A stretch of DNA of 64,000 nt from Parasphingorhabdus marina DSM 22363. Its GTDB lineage: Bacteria; Pseudomonadota; Alphaproteobacteria; Sphingomonadales; Sphingomonadaceae. Position 1 is the first letter of the stretch; every line of letters begins with the position of its first letter. Location of the stretch: the NCBI RefSeq assembly GCF_900128895.1, contig NZ_FSQW01000001.1, forward strand, positions 434,001 through 498,000, read 5' to 3'. Shown piece after piece: positions 16,532 through 26,310 of the stretch. The notes under the pieces are model-generated. The model had not been told where the DNA came from, did no database searches, and saw only the letters and a list, made by a program, of their open reading frames with translations. The position numbers and the translations under genes are program-made.

Positions 16532-19500
16532 ATGACCCACCACTATCCCACCCCCGAACATCAGCGGCTTGCCGAACAGGGCATGTATCGCCCCGAATTT
16601 GAATCCGATGCCTGTGGTGTTGGCCTGGTTGCTGCGGCCGATGGCAAGCCGTCCCGGCGCGTGGTGTCTTCAGCGATTGATGCGCTGAAAGCCGTGTGGC
16701 ACCGAGGTGCTGTCGATGCGGATGGCATGACGGGGGACGGAGCCGGCCTGCATGTGGATCTGCCCGTGCGCTTCTTTGACGATGCCATTGCCGACAGTGG
16801 CCACAAGGTGCGTCCGAACCGGCTGGCCGTGGGCATGATCTTCCTGCCGCGGACCGACCTCAGTGCGCAGGAAACCTGCCGCACCATTGTCGAGGCGGAA
16901 ATTATCGAATCCGGATACACCATCTATGGCTGGCGGCAGGTGCCGGTCGATGTGTCGGTGATCGGCGTCAAGGCCCAGAATACGCGCCCGGAAATCGAAC
17001 AGATCATGATTGCCGGTCCGCTGCCAGACCGGCAGAGCGTCGAGGAGTTCGAAAAGAATCTCTATCTGATCCGCCGCCGGATCGAAAAGAAGGTCATCGC
17101 CGCGCAGATCAACGATTTCTATATCTGTAGCCTGTCCTGCCGCTCGATCATCTACAAGGGCCTGTTCCTCGCGGAGTCGCTGTCGGTTTTTTATCCCGAC
17201 CTCAATGACGACCGGTTTGAAAGCCGGATCGCGATATTTCATCAGCGCTATTCGACCAACACATTTCCCCAGTGGTGGCTGGCGCAACCATTCCGTTGCC
17301 TTGCGCATAATGGCGAGGTGAACACCATCCGGGGCAACAAGAACTGGATGAAAAGCCACGAGATCAAGATGGCAAGCCTCGCCTTTGGCGATCACAGCGA
17401 GGATATCAAGCCGGTTATCCCGGCGGGTGCGTCGGACACGGCTGCGCTCGATGCGGTGTTCGAAACCATCTGCCGGTCCGGACGTGACGGTCCGACGGCA
17501 AAACTGATGCTGGTACCCGAGGCCTGGCAGAATAATCCCGACATCAACGCGTCGCACAAGGCAATGTACGAATATATGGCGAGCGTGATGGAGCCGTGGG
17601 ACGGTCCTGCGGCACTGGCCATGACCGACGGACGCTGGGCGGTTGCCGGTGTCGATCGCAATGCCTTGCGGCCGCTGCGCTATTCGCTGACCTCCGACAA
17701 TCTGCTGATCATCGGTTCGGAAACCGGCATGGTTGTGGTGCCGGAAAGCCAGATTGTCGAAAAGGGCCGTCTCGGCCCGGGCGAAATGATCGCCGTCGAT
17801 CTCGATGAAGGCATGATGTTCAGTGATCAGCAGATCAAGGACAAGATCGCGGCCGAGGAACCCTATCCCGAACTGGTCAAGGGATTCCGGACGCTGGACG
17901 ACCTGCCGCCCGCACCGGCCAAGTCCGGCATGGACTATTCCCGCGCCGAACTGATCCGGCGACAGACCGCGGCCGGTCATACGCTGGAAGACATGGAGAT
18001 GATCCTCGCCCCGATGGTCGAGGATGCCAAGGAAGCGATTGGCTCGATGGGCGATGACACACCGCTTGCGGTGATCAGTCTCAAGCCGCGCCAGGTCAGC
18101 CATTTCTTCCGCCAGAATTTCAGCCAGGTGACCAATCCGCCGATCGATTCGCTGCGCGAACGGCATGTGATGAGCCTGCGCACGCGCTTTTCCAATCTCG
18201 CCAATATCCTGGAAAAAGACAGCCAGAACGAGAATGTGCTGGTGCTCGACAGCCCGGTGCTGAGCTGCGCGGCCTGGGAACGGCTGAAAGGCAGTTTCGG
18301 TGATGCGGTTGCGGTGATTGACTGCACAATGACATCGACCGGCGGGGCCATCGAATTGCGCGACGCCCTCGCCCGGATCCGCAGCGAAGCCGAAAAGGCC
18401 GTCCGGCAGGGCAAGACCGAGATCTTTCTGACCGACGAAGATATTGACGAAGACCGGATGGCGATCAGCATGGTCATCGCCACCGCCGCCGTGCACACCC
18501 ATCTGGTGCGTCAGGGACTGAGGGCCTATGCCTCGGTCAATGTCCGGGCTGCCGAATGTCTCGACACGCATTGCTATGCGGTGCTGATCGGTGTCGGCGC
18601 GACCACGGTCAATGCCTATCTGGCGGAAGCGGCGATTGTCGATCGCCATGAACGCGGTCTGTTCGGCGAGCTTGATCTCGATAGCTGTATCGCGCGTCAC
18701 AAGAAGGCGGTCGACGAAGGGCTGCTGAAGATCATGTCGAAAATGGGCATCGCGGTGATTTCCAGCTATCGCGGCGGCTATAATTTCGAAGCCGTCGGGC
18801 TGTCACGCGCGCTGTGCAATGACCTGTTCCCGGGTATGCCGACGAAAATTTCCGGCGAAGGCTATGCGTCGCTGTTCATCAATGCACAGGACAAGCATCT
18901 GGCTGCCTTTGAGCCGGCGATTGTCCGGCTGCCGGTCGGCGGATTCTACAAGCAGCGCGATGGCGGCGAGCCGCATGCCTATTCGGCGCATCTCATGCAT
19001 TTGCTTCAAAATGCGGTCGCGCATGACAGCTATTCCTCCTACCTGCAATTTTCGCAAGGTGTCCGCGAACTGGAGCCCGTCTATCTGCGCGATCTGATGG
19101 AATTCAACTATGCCCCGGAACCGATCCCGATTGATGAGGTCGAGGCGATTACCGAGATCCGCAAGCGTTTCAACACGCCGGGCATGTCGCTCGGCGCGCT
19201 GAGCCCGGAAGCGCACGAGACGCTGGCCATCGCGATGAACCGGATTGGTGCCAAATCGGTGTCCGGCGAAGGCGGCGAGGAAAAGCGGCGCTACACGCCC
19301 TTTGAAAATGGCGACAATGCGAGCAGCCCGATCAAGCAGGTCGCGTCCGGCCGTTTCGGGGTGACCGCCGAATATCTCGGTGCCTGTGAAGAAATCGAAA
19401 TCAAGGTCGCGCAGGGCGCCAAGCCCGGTGAAGGCGGGCAGCTCCCCGGTTTCAAGGTGACAGAGTTCATCGCCAAGCTGCGCCACTCGACACCCGGCGT

Positions 19501-21058
19501 CACCCTGATTTCGCCGCCACCGCATCACGATATCTACTCGATCGAGGATCTGGCCCAGCTCATTTATGACCTGAAGCAAATCAATCCGAAAGCGCGGGTC
19601 TGCGTGAAACTGGTTTCCTCGGCCGGTATCGGCACGATCGCCGCTGGCGTCGCCAAGGCCCATGCGGATGTCATCCTGATCTCTGGCAATACCGGCGGCA
19701 CCGGCGCATCGCCGCAAACATCGATCAAATTTGCCGGCACGCCCTGGGAAATGGGGCTGACCGAAGCCAATCAGGTACTGACGCTCAATGGCCTGCGCCA
19801 CCGGGTCAAGCTGCGCACCGATGGCGGGCTGAAGACCGGTCGGGACATCGTGATTGCCGCGATACTCGGTGCCGAGGAATTCGGGCTGGGTACGCTCAGC
19901 CTCGTCGCGATGGGCTGCATCATGGTGCGGCAGTGCCACAGCAACACCTGTCCGGTCGGGGTCTGCGTACAAGACGAGAAACTGCGCGAGAAATTCACTG
20001 GCACACCGGAAAAGGTGATCAATCTGATGACCTATATGGCCGAGGAAGTGCGCGAGATTCTCGCGCGGCTCGGCTACCGGTCACTCAACGAGATTATCGG
20101 CCGCACCGAGTTGTTGCGTCAGGTCAGCCGCGGTGCCGAACATCTCGACGATCTCGATCTCAACCCGATTCTGGCCAAGGTCGATGCGCCGGATACCGAG
20201 CGCAGCTTCAACCTGCCGACGCATCGCAACGAGGTGCCCGACAGCCTTGATGCGCAGATGATTGCGGATGCGAAACCGGTGTTCGAACGCCGCGAAAAGA
20301 TGCAGCTGACCTATACGGTGCGCAACACGCACCGCGCTGTCGGCACGCGCTTTTCGGCCGAAGTGACAGCAAAATACGGGCAGAATGCTCTCGCCGAAGA
20401 TCATGTCCATGTCCGCCTGCGCGGCTCGGCGGGGCAGTCGCTCGGCGCATTCCTGTGCCAGGGCATTACCCTGGAGATATTCGGGGATGCCAATGACTAT
20501 GTCGGCAAGGGCCTGTGCGGCGGCAAGATCATTGTCCGCCCGATGGTCAGCTCGCCGCTCGATTCCAAATCCAACACGATCATCGGTAACACCGTGCTTT
20601 ATGGCGCGACATCCGGTCACCTGTTCGCGGCCGGTCAGGCGGGCGAGCGCTTCGCCGTTCGCAATTCCGGCGCCGATGTCGTGGTCGAAGGCTGCGGCGC
20701 CAATGGCTGCGAATATATGACCGGCGGCAATGCCGTGATCCTGGGTCCCGTGGGCAGCAATTTTGGCGCCGGCATGACCGGCGGCATGGCCTTCATTCTC
20801 GACACCGATCGCAAGTTTGACAAGCAGGCCAATCCGGAATCGATCATCTGGCAGCGTCTCGACAGCGCGCACTGGGAGGCCCATTTGAAAGGCCTGATCG
20901 AAGCACATCACGAAGCGACCGACAGCAAATGGTCCGAGACCATCTTGCGTGACTGGGACCGCTGGCGGGAACGGTTCTGGCAGGTCTGTCCGAAGGAAAT
21001 GGTCGAGCGCATCGCCCATCCGCTGTCCGACAGCGCAGCAATCGAGGCCGCGGAATAG
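16532..21058 (+). CDS. gltB: Glutamate synthase (NADPH) large subunit
   Basis: A 1508-residue subunit. Cys28 of the line DACGVGL is the N-terminal glutaminase nucleophile exposed after removal of a 27-residue propeptide. The FMN/2-oxoglutarate barrel lies near 830-1200 and contains the 3Fe-4S motif CIMVRQCHSNTC with Cys1129, 1135 and 1140. A C-terminal GXGXG-type beta-helix follows (GNTVLYGATSGHLF, GGNAVILGPVGSNFGAGMTGG). Length is as in other bacteria. It lies 11 bases after the second DUF2059 gene, and a small membrane protein starts directly after its stop. Confidence 0.97.
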   Translation: MTHHYPTPEHQRLAEQGMYRPEFESDACGVGLVAAADGKPSRRVVSSAIDALKAVWHRGAVDADGMTGDGAGLHVDLPVRFFDDAIADSGHKVRPNRLAVGMIFLPRTDLSAQETCRTIVEAEIIESGYTIYGWRQVPVDVSVIGVKAQNTRPEIEQIMIAGPLPDRQSVEEFEKNLYLIRRRIEKKVIAAQINDFYICSLSCRSIIYKGLFLAESLSVFYPDLNDDRFESRIAIFHQRYSTNTFPQWWLAQPFRCLAHNGEVNTIRGNKNWMKSHEIKMASLAFGDHSEDIKPVIPAGASDTAALDAVFETICRSGRDGPTAKLMLVPEAWQNNPDINASHKAMYEYMASVMEPWDGPAALAMTDGRWAVAGVDRNALRPLRYSLTSDNLLIIGSETGMVVVPESQIVEKGRLGPGEMIAVDLDEGMMFSDQQIKDKIAAEEPYPELVKGFRTLDDLPPAPAKSGMDYSRAELIRRQTAAGHTLEDMEMILAPMVEDAKEAIGSMGDDTPLAVISLKPRQVSHFFRQNFSQVTNPPIDSLRERHVMSLRTRFSNLANILEKDSQNENVLVLDSPVLSCAAWERLKGSFGDAVAVIDCTMTSTGGAIELRDALARIRSEAEKAVRQGKTEIFLTDEDIDEDRMAISMVIATAAVHTHLVRQGLRAYASVNVRAAECLDTHCYAVLIGVGATTVNAYLAEAAIVDRHERGLFGELDLDSCIARHKKAVDEGLLKIMSKMGIAVISSYRGGYNFEAVGLSRALCNDLFPGMPTKISGEGYASLFINAQDKHLAAFEPAIVRLPVGGFYKQRDGGEPHAYSAHLMHLLQNAVAHDSYSSYLQFSQGVRELEPVYLRDLMEFNYAPEPIPIDEVEAITEIRKRFNTPGMSLGALSPEAHETLAIAMNRIGAKSVSGEGGEEKRRYTPFENGDNASSPIKQVASGRFGVTAEYLGACEEIEIKVAQGAKPGEGGQLPGFKVTEFIAKLRHSTPGVTLISPPPHHDIYSIEDLAQLIYDLKQINPKARVCVKLVSSAGIGTIAAGVAKAHADVILISGNTGGTGASPQTSIKFAGTPWEMGLTEANQVLTLNGLRHRVKLRTDGGLKTGRDIVIAAILGAEEFGLGTLSLVAMGCIMVRQCHSNTCPVGVCVQDEKLREKFTGTPEKVINLMTYMAEEVREILARLGYRSLNEIIGRTELLRQVSRGAEHLDDLDLNPILAKVDAPDTERSFNLPTHRNEVPDSLDAQMIADAKPVFERREKMQLTYTVRNTHRAVGTRFSAEVTAKYGQNALAEDHVHVRLRGSAGQSLGAFLCQGITLEIFGDANDYVGKGLCGGKIIVRPMVSSPLDSKSNTIIGNTVLYGATSGHLFAAGQAGERFAVRNSGADVVVEGCGANGCEYMTGGNAVILGPVGSNFGAGMTGGMAFILDTDRKFDKQANPESIIWQRLDSAHWEAHLKGLIEAHHEATDSKWSETILRDWDRWRERFWQVCPKEMVERIAHPLSDSAAIEAAE

Positions 21059-21451
21059 GTGAATTTCCGGCAGCGTTTGAAATATTGGCGCTACGTGCTT
21101 TTCCGGGAATGGAAGACAGCAGGCTTGTTCCTGTTTCTGGCTTTGCTTTTCTATGGTATTTTTCAGGTGCAGTCCAACGGGGTATGGAGTGCCCAGGAGA
21201 ATCCGCAGCAACTGGTATATGGTAAAGTCCTGTCGATCAGAACCGAAACCCGAGACGAAGATGCAACTCAACCGACATTCATTGTGTGGGCAAATCTTGG
21301 GGAGGAGCAGGATATCATGTTCAGCACCAAAAAGTTGAGTGCGATGAACTGCAAGCTCGGCGACCGAATTCAGATCATAATCCTGACCAGCGATTCCAAT
21401 CGTAAATGGTACAGGCTGGGATCTCAGGACTGTCGGACGGAGACCAACTAA
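21059..21451 (+). CDS. Small membrane-anchored protein of unknown function
   Basis: A 130-residue protein opening with GTG directly after the gltB stop. A single membrane helix (TAGLFLFLALLFYGIFQV) near residues 20-38 precedes an outside domain with an OB-like strand pattern (YGKVLSIRTETRDED ... DRIQIIILTSDS). Its TAA overlaps the ATG of the acetyltransferase (TAATG). It is likely the tail of the glutamate synthase transcript. No family recognised. Confidence 0.65.
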   Translation: MNFRQRLKYWRYVLFREWKTAGLFLFLALLFYGIFQVQSNGVWSAQENPQQLVYGKVLSIRTETRDEDATQPTFIVWANLGEEQDIMFSTKKLSAMNCKLGDRIQIIILTSDSNRKWYRLGSQDCRTETN

Positions 21452-21981
21452 TGCCTCATTCAACCCCGGAATCAATCACAATCGCCCCTCTCGAAGATCG
21501 CTATGCCGCGGCTGTTCTGGATATTTATCAGCACGGAATCGATACCGGCCACGCCACATTCCAGGCGGATGCGGGCAGCTGGCAGGAGTGGGATGACTCG
21601 CATCTCGCGGCCCCGCGCCTGGGCGCCTTTGCCGGTGAGGAACTCGCTGGCTGGGCGGCGCTCAGTGCAACATCGTCGCGCTGTGTCTATGCCGGTGTGG
21701 CGGAAATCAGCATCTATGTCGGCACAGATCATGCCGGGCAGGGGGTCGGGCTGATGTTGCTGGAAGCGCTCGTTGCAGCCTCGGAGGAAGCAGGAATCTG
21801 GACGCTGACGGCCGGGATATTGACCGAAAACACCGCCAGCATCGCGCTGCACGAAAAAGCAGGCTTCCGGATCGTCGGCACGCGCGAGCGGCTCGGGAAA
21901 ATGTCCTTCGGCCCGATGGCGGGCCAGTGGCGCGACGTGATCGAAATGGAACGACGCAGCACATCCGAGCGGTTTAACTGA
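21451..21981 (+). CDS. GNAT acetyltransferase, phosphinothricin-acetyltransferase-like
   Basis: A 176-residue acetyl-CoA-dependent N-acetyltransferase. The acetyl-CoA loop reads VGTDHAGQGVGLMLLEALV, and the PAT-type ending LGKMSFGPMAGQWRDVIEMER is typical of the phosphinothricin/methionine-sulfone acetyltransferase group. ATG at 21451 overlaps the previous stop; an in-frame ATG at 21406 adds 15 non-conserved residues. The substrate may be an amino-acid analogue such as methionine derivatives. Confidence 0.85.
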   Translation: MPHSTPESITIAPLEDRYAAAVLDIYQHGIDTGHATFQADAGSWQEWDDSHLAAPRLGAFAGEELAGWAALSATSSRCVYAGVAEISIYVGTDHAGQGVGLMLLEALVAASEEAGIWTLTAGILTENTASIALHEKAGFRIVGTRERLGKMSFGPMAGQWRDVIEMERRSTSERFN

Positions 21982-22050
21982 ACTCGTTTGTTCTTGTTTT
22001 GATCCCCCGTCGGCCTATAGTTGGGGGACAGCGACTCGCGGGAGAACAGC

Positions 22051-22386
22051 ATGACCACCATCACCCCCAATTATATCGAAATGAAAGCCGCCGACCTGAA
22101 GGCCAGCAAGGCCTTCTATGAGAAAGCGCTGGATTTTGTCTTTACCGACTATGGCCCGGAATATGCCGCTGTCGAGGGCGGCCCGGTACAGATCGGCCTT
22201 GCGGCCGGCGAGCAGCCGGTTGCGCCAATGCCGGCGTTCGAGACGGATGATCTCGAATCCGCCCTGTCGCGCGTGACAGCGGCCGGCGCGCCGATTGTGC
22301 AGGAGATCTTTGCCTATCCGGGTGGCCGGCGCTTCGAATGCGAGGATCCCTCCGGCAATCGCTTCGCCATTTTCCAGCCGGAATGA
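22051..22386 (+). CDS. VOC (glyoxalase/bleomycin-resistance) family protein
   Basis: A 111-residue single-repeat VOC protein. YIEMKAADLKASKAFYEKALDF opens the first beta-alpha-beta module, and GGRRFECEDPSGNRFAIFQPE closes the second, with Glu positions suitable for metal binding. It likely acts as a dimer. The ATG at 22051 has GGGAGAACAGC in front; an earlier in-frame start at 22021 is not supported. Substrate unknown; roles in methylglyoxal or drug resistance cannot be separated from sequence. Confidence 0.8.
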   Translation: MTTITPNYIEMKAADLKASKAFYEKALDFVFTDYGPEYAAVEGGPVQIGLAAGEQPVAPMPAFETDDLESALSRVTAAGAPIVQEIFAYPGGRRFECEDPSGNRFAIFQPE

Positions 22387-22515
22387 TCCACTCGATCGGG
22401 GTGCCGCGGAAAGATACATTTGTTTACACTGCCCGGCGGGACTTTGCGGATGCAGTTCAGCTTGCGGTCAGTCGGATTGTGACAAGAAAGGCACAACAAC
22501 GGTCTGGAGGTTCTC

Positions 22516-22965
22516 ATGCGTTCCCATATTCTCGCCCCGCTAATGGCCACATCGCTGATTGTCGCCGCACCGGTTTCGGCCCAGGAGATGGCACCGGAAA
22601 CCGAATGGGCCGAGCGAGTCGCCGATCCGGAATTCCAGGAACAGATGGCCGGCATGCTCGGCGGGTTCCTGACCGTCATCCTCGATATTCCGATAGGCCA
22701 GTTTGCCACAGCTGCACAACAGGCCATTCCCGAGGGACTGGAGGACAAGGTCGACCGGGACGGAAAACTGTCCCGCATTGATCCCGACATGACGATCGGT
22801 GACCTCGCAAGCGGGGACAATCCGGACTTCGAACAGGACATGCAGGGCAAGCTGCGCAAAGGATCTGCCATGGCCGGGATATTGGCGTCCGAAATCGGCG
22901 CACTGCTGCCACAGCTGAAAGCGATGAGCGAGCGCATGAAACGGCGGATGGAAGAGCAGCAATAG
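22516..22965 (+). CDS. Secreted small protein of unknown function
   Basis: A 149-residue protein with a signal peptide ending near VSAQE at about 22. The mature part is alpha-helical with an acidic middle (DVDRDGKLSRIDPDMTIGDLASGDNPDFEQD) and a charged C-terminal helix rich in Met/Arg (MKRRMEEQQ). It has no Cys. A GGAG ribosome-binding stretch precedes the ATG. It stands between the VOC gene and a GST gene. No family recognised. Confidence 0.6.
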   Translation: MRSHILAPLMATSLIVAAPVSAQEMAPETEWAERVADPEFQEQMAGMLGGFLTVILDIPIGQFATAAQQAIPEGLEDKVDRDGKLSRIDPDMTIGDLASGDNPDFEQDMQGKLRKGSAMAGILASEIGALLPQLKAMSERMKRRMEEQQ

Positions 22966-23065
22966 GCTTTATTCGGACCGTTTCCCTTCCGCCTCGCCAT
23001 CCTGATTGCCGATTCCGGCATCAAGCCTCTTCCCCCGCGAGCCAATCGCGATTAACAGCATAGCC

Positions 23066-23737
23066 ATGTGGCAGTTGTACCAGTTTCCCTTATGTCCGTT
23101 TTCGCGCAAGGTGCGCCTGCTCATGGGCGAGAAATCGGTCGGTTATGAACTGGTGCGCGAGTCGCCCTGGGAGCAGCGCGACGAGTTTCTCGACATGAAC
23201 CCGGCCGGGCGGACACCGGTCCTGCGCCACAGCCAGCGCGACGTCTCGCTCGCCGACAGCAACGCGATTTGCGAATATATCGAGGAGACGGTTGAAAAGT
23301 CCCCGATGATCAACGGCACCGCGACCAACCGCGCCGAGATCCGGCGGCTCACCGCCTGGTTTGATGAGCAGTTTTACGGGGATGTGACCGCACCCCTGTT
23401 GTTCGAGCGGATGCACAAGCGACTGATTCACCGTGCCCCGCCTGATGCCAAGCTCCTGCGCGAGGCAATGCGGCGGGCCAATGTCCATCTCGACTATATT
23501 GACTATCTGATCGACCATCGCAGCTGGCTCGCCGGAGCAACCATGAGTCTGGCCGATCTCTCTGCCGCCGCACAGATTTCGGTCGCCGATTATCTCGGCG
23601 GGATCGATTGGGCCGGACATGAGCAGACCAGGGCCTGGTACAGCATGTTCAAATCCCGCCCGAGCTTCCGCCCGCTATTGTCCGAGCGCATGGAGGTCAT
23701 CGCCCCGCCAGCGCATTACGAAAAGGTCGATTTCTGA
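23066..23737 (+). CDS. Glutathione S-transferase-like protein
   Basis: A 223-residue protein with an N-terminal thioredoxin fold beginning LYQFPLCPFSRKVRLLM, where the CPFS motif binds glutathione, then NPAGRTPVLRH and the SNAICEYIEE helix of the GSH site. An all-helical C-terminal domain with WLAGATMSLADLSAAA follows. The ATG at 23066 begins right at the fold; the longer in-frame start at 23006 has no support. Possibly a DsbA-like or beta-type GST. It converges on a GNAT gene with a gap of 3 bases. Confidence 0.85.
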   Translation: MWQLYQFPLCPFSRKVRLLMGEKSVGYELVRESPWEQRDEFLDMNPAGRTPVLRHSQRDVSLADSNAICEYIEETVEKSPMINGTATNRAEIRRLTAWFDEQFYGDVTAPLLFERMHKRLIHRAPPDAKLLREAMRRANVHLDYIDYLIDHRSWLAGATMSLADLSAAAQISVADYLGGIDWAGHEQTRAWYSMFKSRPSFRPLLSERMEVIAPPAHYEKVDF

Positions 23738-23740
23738 TCC

Positions 23741-24190
23741 TCAGCCGGCCACGGGCCGGATCATCTGCACCTTGTCCATGCCGGGGGCGAAGCCGTCTTT
23801 TTCCACGCCCCGGATTTCAAATCCGAATTTCGCAAAGAAGGGGGCCACCCGATGCGTGGTGAACAGCTCGGCTTCGCTATAGTCTCCCGACTGCTCGATC
23901 ACCTGCAACCGGTGTTCGGCGAGCAACCGGCCGAGGCCGGCCCCGTGAAGACTATTGTCGACCATGCCCCATGTGAAGCGGGCCTGTCCCCGGTCCTCGC
24001 GCGCAATGCCGCCGCAACCACAGATCCGGCCATCCTGTTCAATCACGAAATATTCGCCCTGCGGCGCGTCGAGGAAACCGGCAAACATGTCGCGTTCGCT
24101 GGCGTCGAAAAAGTCCGGCACATTGCTGTCGAAAAGCGCAAGGCAATCGGCCTTGTCTTTCCCGCGATAGGTCCGGATGACGGGAGTCAT
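23741..24190 (-). CDS. GNAT N-acetyltransferase
   Basis: A 149-residue acetyltransferase with the acetyl-CoA loop WGMVDNSLHGAGLGRLLAEHRLQ and an N-terminal IRTYRGKDKADCLALFDSNVP. It overlaps the ubiG stop by 4 bases (24187-24190) and lies downstream of ubiG in the same transcript. Substrate is not evident. Its stop faces the GST gene stop. Confidence 0.85.
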   Translation of the reverse strand: MTPVIRTYRGKDKADCLALFDSNVPDFFDASERDMFAGFLDAPQGEYFVIEQDGRICGCGGIAREDRGQARFTWGMVDNSLHGAGLGRLLAEHRLQVIEQSGDYSEAELFTTHRVAPFFAKFGFEIRGVEKDGFAPGMDKVQMIRPVAG

Positions 24191-24954
24191 GCGCGCACAG
24201 CCGTGACCAGATAATTGAGCGACAGATTGTCCGACAGCGAAAACCCGTGGGCCGGGCCATAGCTGATCCCTGTCACATCCGTCACTGCCAGTCCCGCAGC
24301 TTCGAGCAATTGCGTCAGTTCTTCCGGCGTCAGAAACTGATCGTGATGATGGGTTCCGCGCGGGATCCGGCCGGTGCGTTCGGCCAGTTCGACCAGCAGG
24401 ACTTTCGACATGGTTGTCCGGTTCGGTGTCGACATGATCAGCAGACCGTCATCGGACAGGGCCTTCGCCAGGCCCGCCACGAACCGGGCGGGGTCCTCGA
24501 CATGTTCGATCACTTCCAGCGAGGCGACCAGATCAAAGCCCGGAACTCCGAAATCCTCAATTGCCTGGTTGCGATAGTCGATTGCCAGTCCTTGTCCCGC
24601 CGCATGGGCCTGCGCCGCGGCAACATTCTCTGGTGCGGCATCCAGCCCGGTCACGGTCGCTCCCAGCCGGGCCAGCGGTTCGCACAGCAGGCCTGCGCCG
24701 CATCCGACATCCAGCGCCTTGCGACCTGCCAGTGGCTTCAGGGTGCGGGAATCAATGTCAAACCGGATGTCGACCGCCTCCCGGATATAGCGCAGGCGAA
24801 CCGGGTTGAGCCGGTGTAGCATGGCCGAGGACCCGTGCGGATCCCACCAGTCGTCGGCGAGAGCCCCGAAATGCGCGGCTTCGTCGGGATTGATGGTTCC
24901 GGCCGATTTGCCCGTTGCCGAGGCAGATGATGGGGTGATGCTTGCCTTTGTCAT
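24187..24954 (-). CDS. ubiG: Ubiquinone biosynthesis O-methyltransferase UbiG
   Basis: A 255-residue SAM-dependent O-methyltransferase that carries out both O-methylations of ubiquinone. Motif I is ALDVGCGAGLLCEPLARLGA, the acidic ribose-binding residue is in TGLDAAPENV, and FDLVASLEVIEHVEDP and LIMSTPNRTTMSK are diagnostic of UbiG/Coq3. Family length fits. It is divergent from the aspartate kinase gene with a 69-base gap. With the coq7 gene at 32 kb it marks a ubiquinone-making cell. Confidence 0.94.
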   Translation of the reverse strand: MTKASITPSSASATGKSAGTINPDEAAHFGALADDWWDPHGSSAMLHRLNPVRLRYIREAVDIRFDIDSRTLKPLAGRKALDVGCGAGLLCEPLARLGATVTGLDAAPENVAAAQAHAAGQGLAIDYRNQAIEDFGVPGFDLVASLEVIEHVEDPARFVAGLAKALSDDGLLIMSTPNRTTMSKVLLVELAERTGRIPRGTHHHDQFLTPEELTQLLEAAGLAVTDVTGISYGPAHGFSLSDNLSLNYLVTAVRA

Positions 24955-25023
24955 AACGGCTCTCTATCACAGCGCGCGTCTGGTTCAGACCCTTTTTCAA
25001 CAGAAAGCACAAGCGACGACATC

Positions 25024-26292
25024 ATGGCCCGGATAGTGATGAAATTTGGCGGCACGTCCATGGCGGGGATCGAACGGATCCGCCGGGTAGCCAAAATTGT
25101 CAAACAGCAGGCCGATGCCGGTCATGAGGTTGCGGTGGTGGTGTCGGCCATGGCCGGTGATACCGACCGCCTCGTCAATTTCTGCCGGGAAGCGAGCTCG
25201 CTCTACGATGCGGCGGAATATGACGTGGTGGTGGCGTCCGGCGAACAGGTGACGTCTGGCCTGCTGTCGATTGCGCTGCAGTCGCTGGGCGCAAAGGCGC
25301 GCAGCTGGCTTGGCTGGCAGATGCCGATCCGGACGATCGAGGCGCACAGCAAGGCGCGGATCGAGACCATCGACGCCGGCGCGCTGACCGAAGCCATGAA
25401 GTCGGGTGAGATCGCCATCATTCCGGGTTTTCAGGGCATCAGCCAGGATGGCCGGATCACGACCCTCGGCCGGGGCGGCTCCGACACCAGTGCCGTGGCC
25501 ATCGCCGCTGCGGTCAAGGCGGATCGCTGCGATATCTATACCGATGTCGATGGCGTCTACACCACTGACCCGCGGATCGTGACCAGGGCGCGCAAGCTGA
25601 AAACCGTGACCTTCGAGGAAATGCTCGAACTCGCCAGCGTCGGAGCCAAGGTCCTGCAGACACGGTCTGTCGGGCTGGCGATGAAGGAAAATGTCAAAAT
25701 TCAGGTGCTGTCATCCTTTACCGAAGAGGGTGTCAACTATACTGCTGACGACCTGCCCGGAACGATGATCATCAGCGAAGATGAAATGGAGGAAAGCGAT
25801 ATGGAACGCCAGCTGATCACCGGCATTGCGCACGACAAGAACGAATCAAAAATCACGCTGACCCGCGTGCCCGACAAACCAGGTGCGGTGGCGAATATTT
25901 TCGAACCGCTCGCTGAAGCGGCGATCAATGTCGACATGATCATTCAGAATGTCGGCCGCGAGAAAGGTGAGACCGACGTCACCTTTACGGTGCCAACCAA
26001 TGATCTCGACCGGACCATGCAGGTGCTCGACGAGGCCAGGGCGGATATCGGCTATAACCGGCTGATTTCCGACAGCAATGTCGCCAAGATTTCGGTGGTC
26101 GGTGTCGGCATGAAAAGCCATGCCGGTGTCGCCTCGACCATGTTCAAGGCGCTCGCCGACCGTGGCGTCAACATCCAGGCGATCACCACGTCGGAAATCA
26201 AGGTCAGCGTGCTGATCGAGGAAGACTATACCGAGCTCGCACTGCGTGTCCTGCATACGGCCTATGGGCTGGATGCCGAAGACGCGGCCTAG
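25024..26292 (+). CDS. lysC: Aspartate kinase
   Basis: A 422-residue kinase for the first step of the lysine/threonine/methionine pathway. VMKFGGTSMAGIERI is the ATP/aspartate-binding start, and GRGGSDTSAVAIAAAVKADRCDIYTDVDGVYTTDPR is the kinase core near 155-190. Two ACT domains follow (TLTRVPDKPGAVANIFEPLA and VGVGMKSHAGVASTMFKAL), which bind amino-acid feedback inhibitors. The downstream gene dapE (47.8 kb) uses the same pathway for diaminopimelate. An independent internal start for a beta subunit is possible, as in other single-domain aspartokinases, but not shown. Confidence 0.96.
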   Translation: MARIVMKFGGTSMAGIERIRRVAKIVKQQADAGHEVAVVVSAMAGDTDRLVNFCREASSLYDAAEYDVVVASGEQVTSGLLSIALQSLGAKARSWLGWQMPIRTIEAHSKARIETIDAGALTEAMKSGEIAIIPGFQGISQDGRITTLGRGGSDTSAVAIAAAVKADRCDIYTDVDGVYTTDPRIVTRARKLKTVTFEEMLELASVGAKVLQTRSVGLAMKENVKIQVLSSFTEEGVNYTADDLPGTMIISEDEMEESDMERQLITGIAHDKNESKITLTRVPDKPGAVANIFEPLAEAAINVDMIIQNVGREKGETDVTFTVPTNDLDRTMQVLDEARADIGYNRLISDSNVAKISVVGVGMKSHAGVASTMFKALADRGVNIQAITTSEIKVSVLIEEDYTELALRVLHTAYGLDAEDAA

Positions 26293-26310
26293 AGCGATTG
26301 GCAACAACGC

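Noticed and set aside
16670-18700. 676-codon minus-strand frame opposite gltB
   Set aside because: Antisense shadow caused by high GC in third positions; gltB motifs are certain on the other strand.
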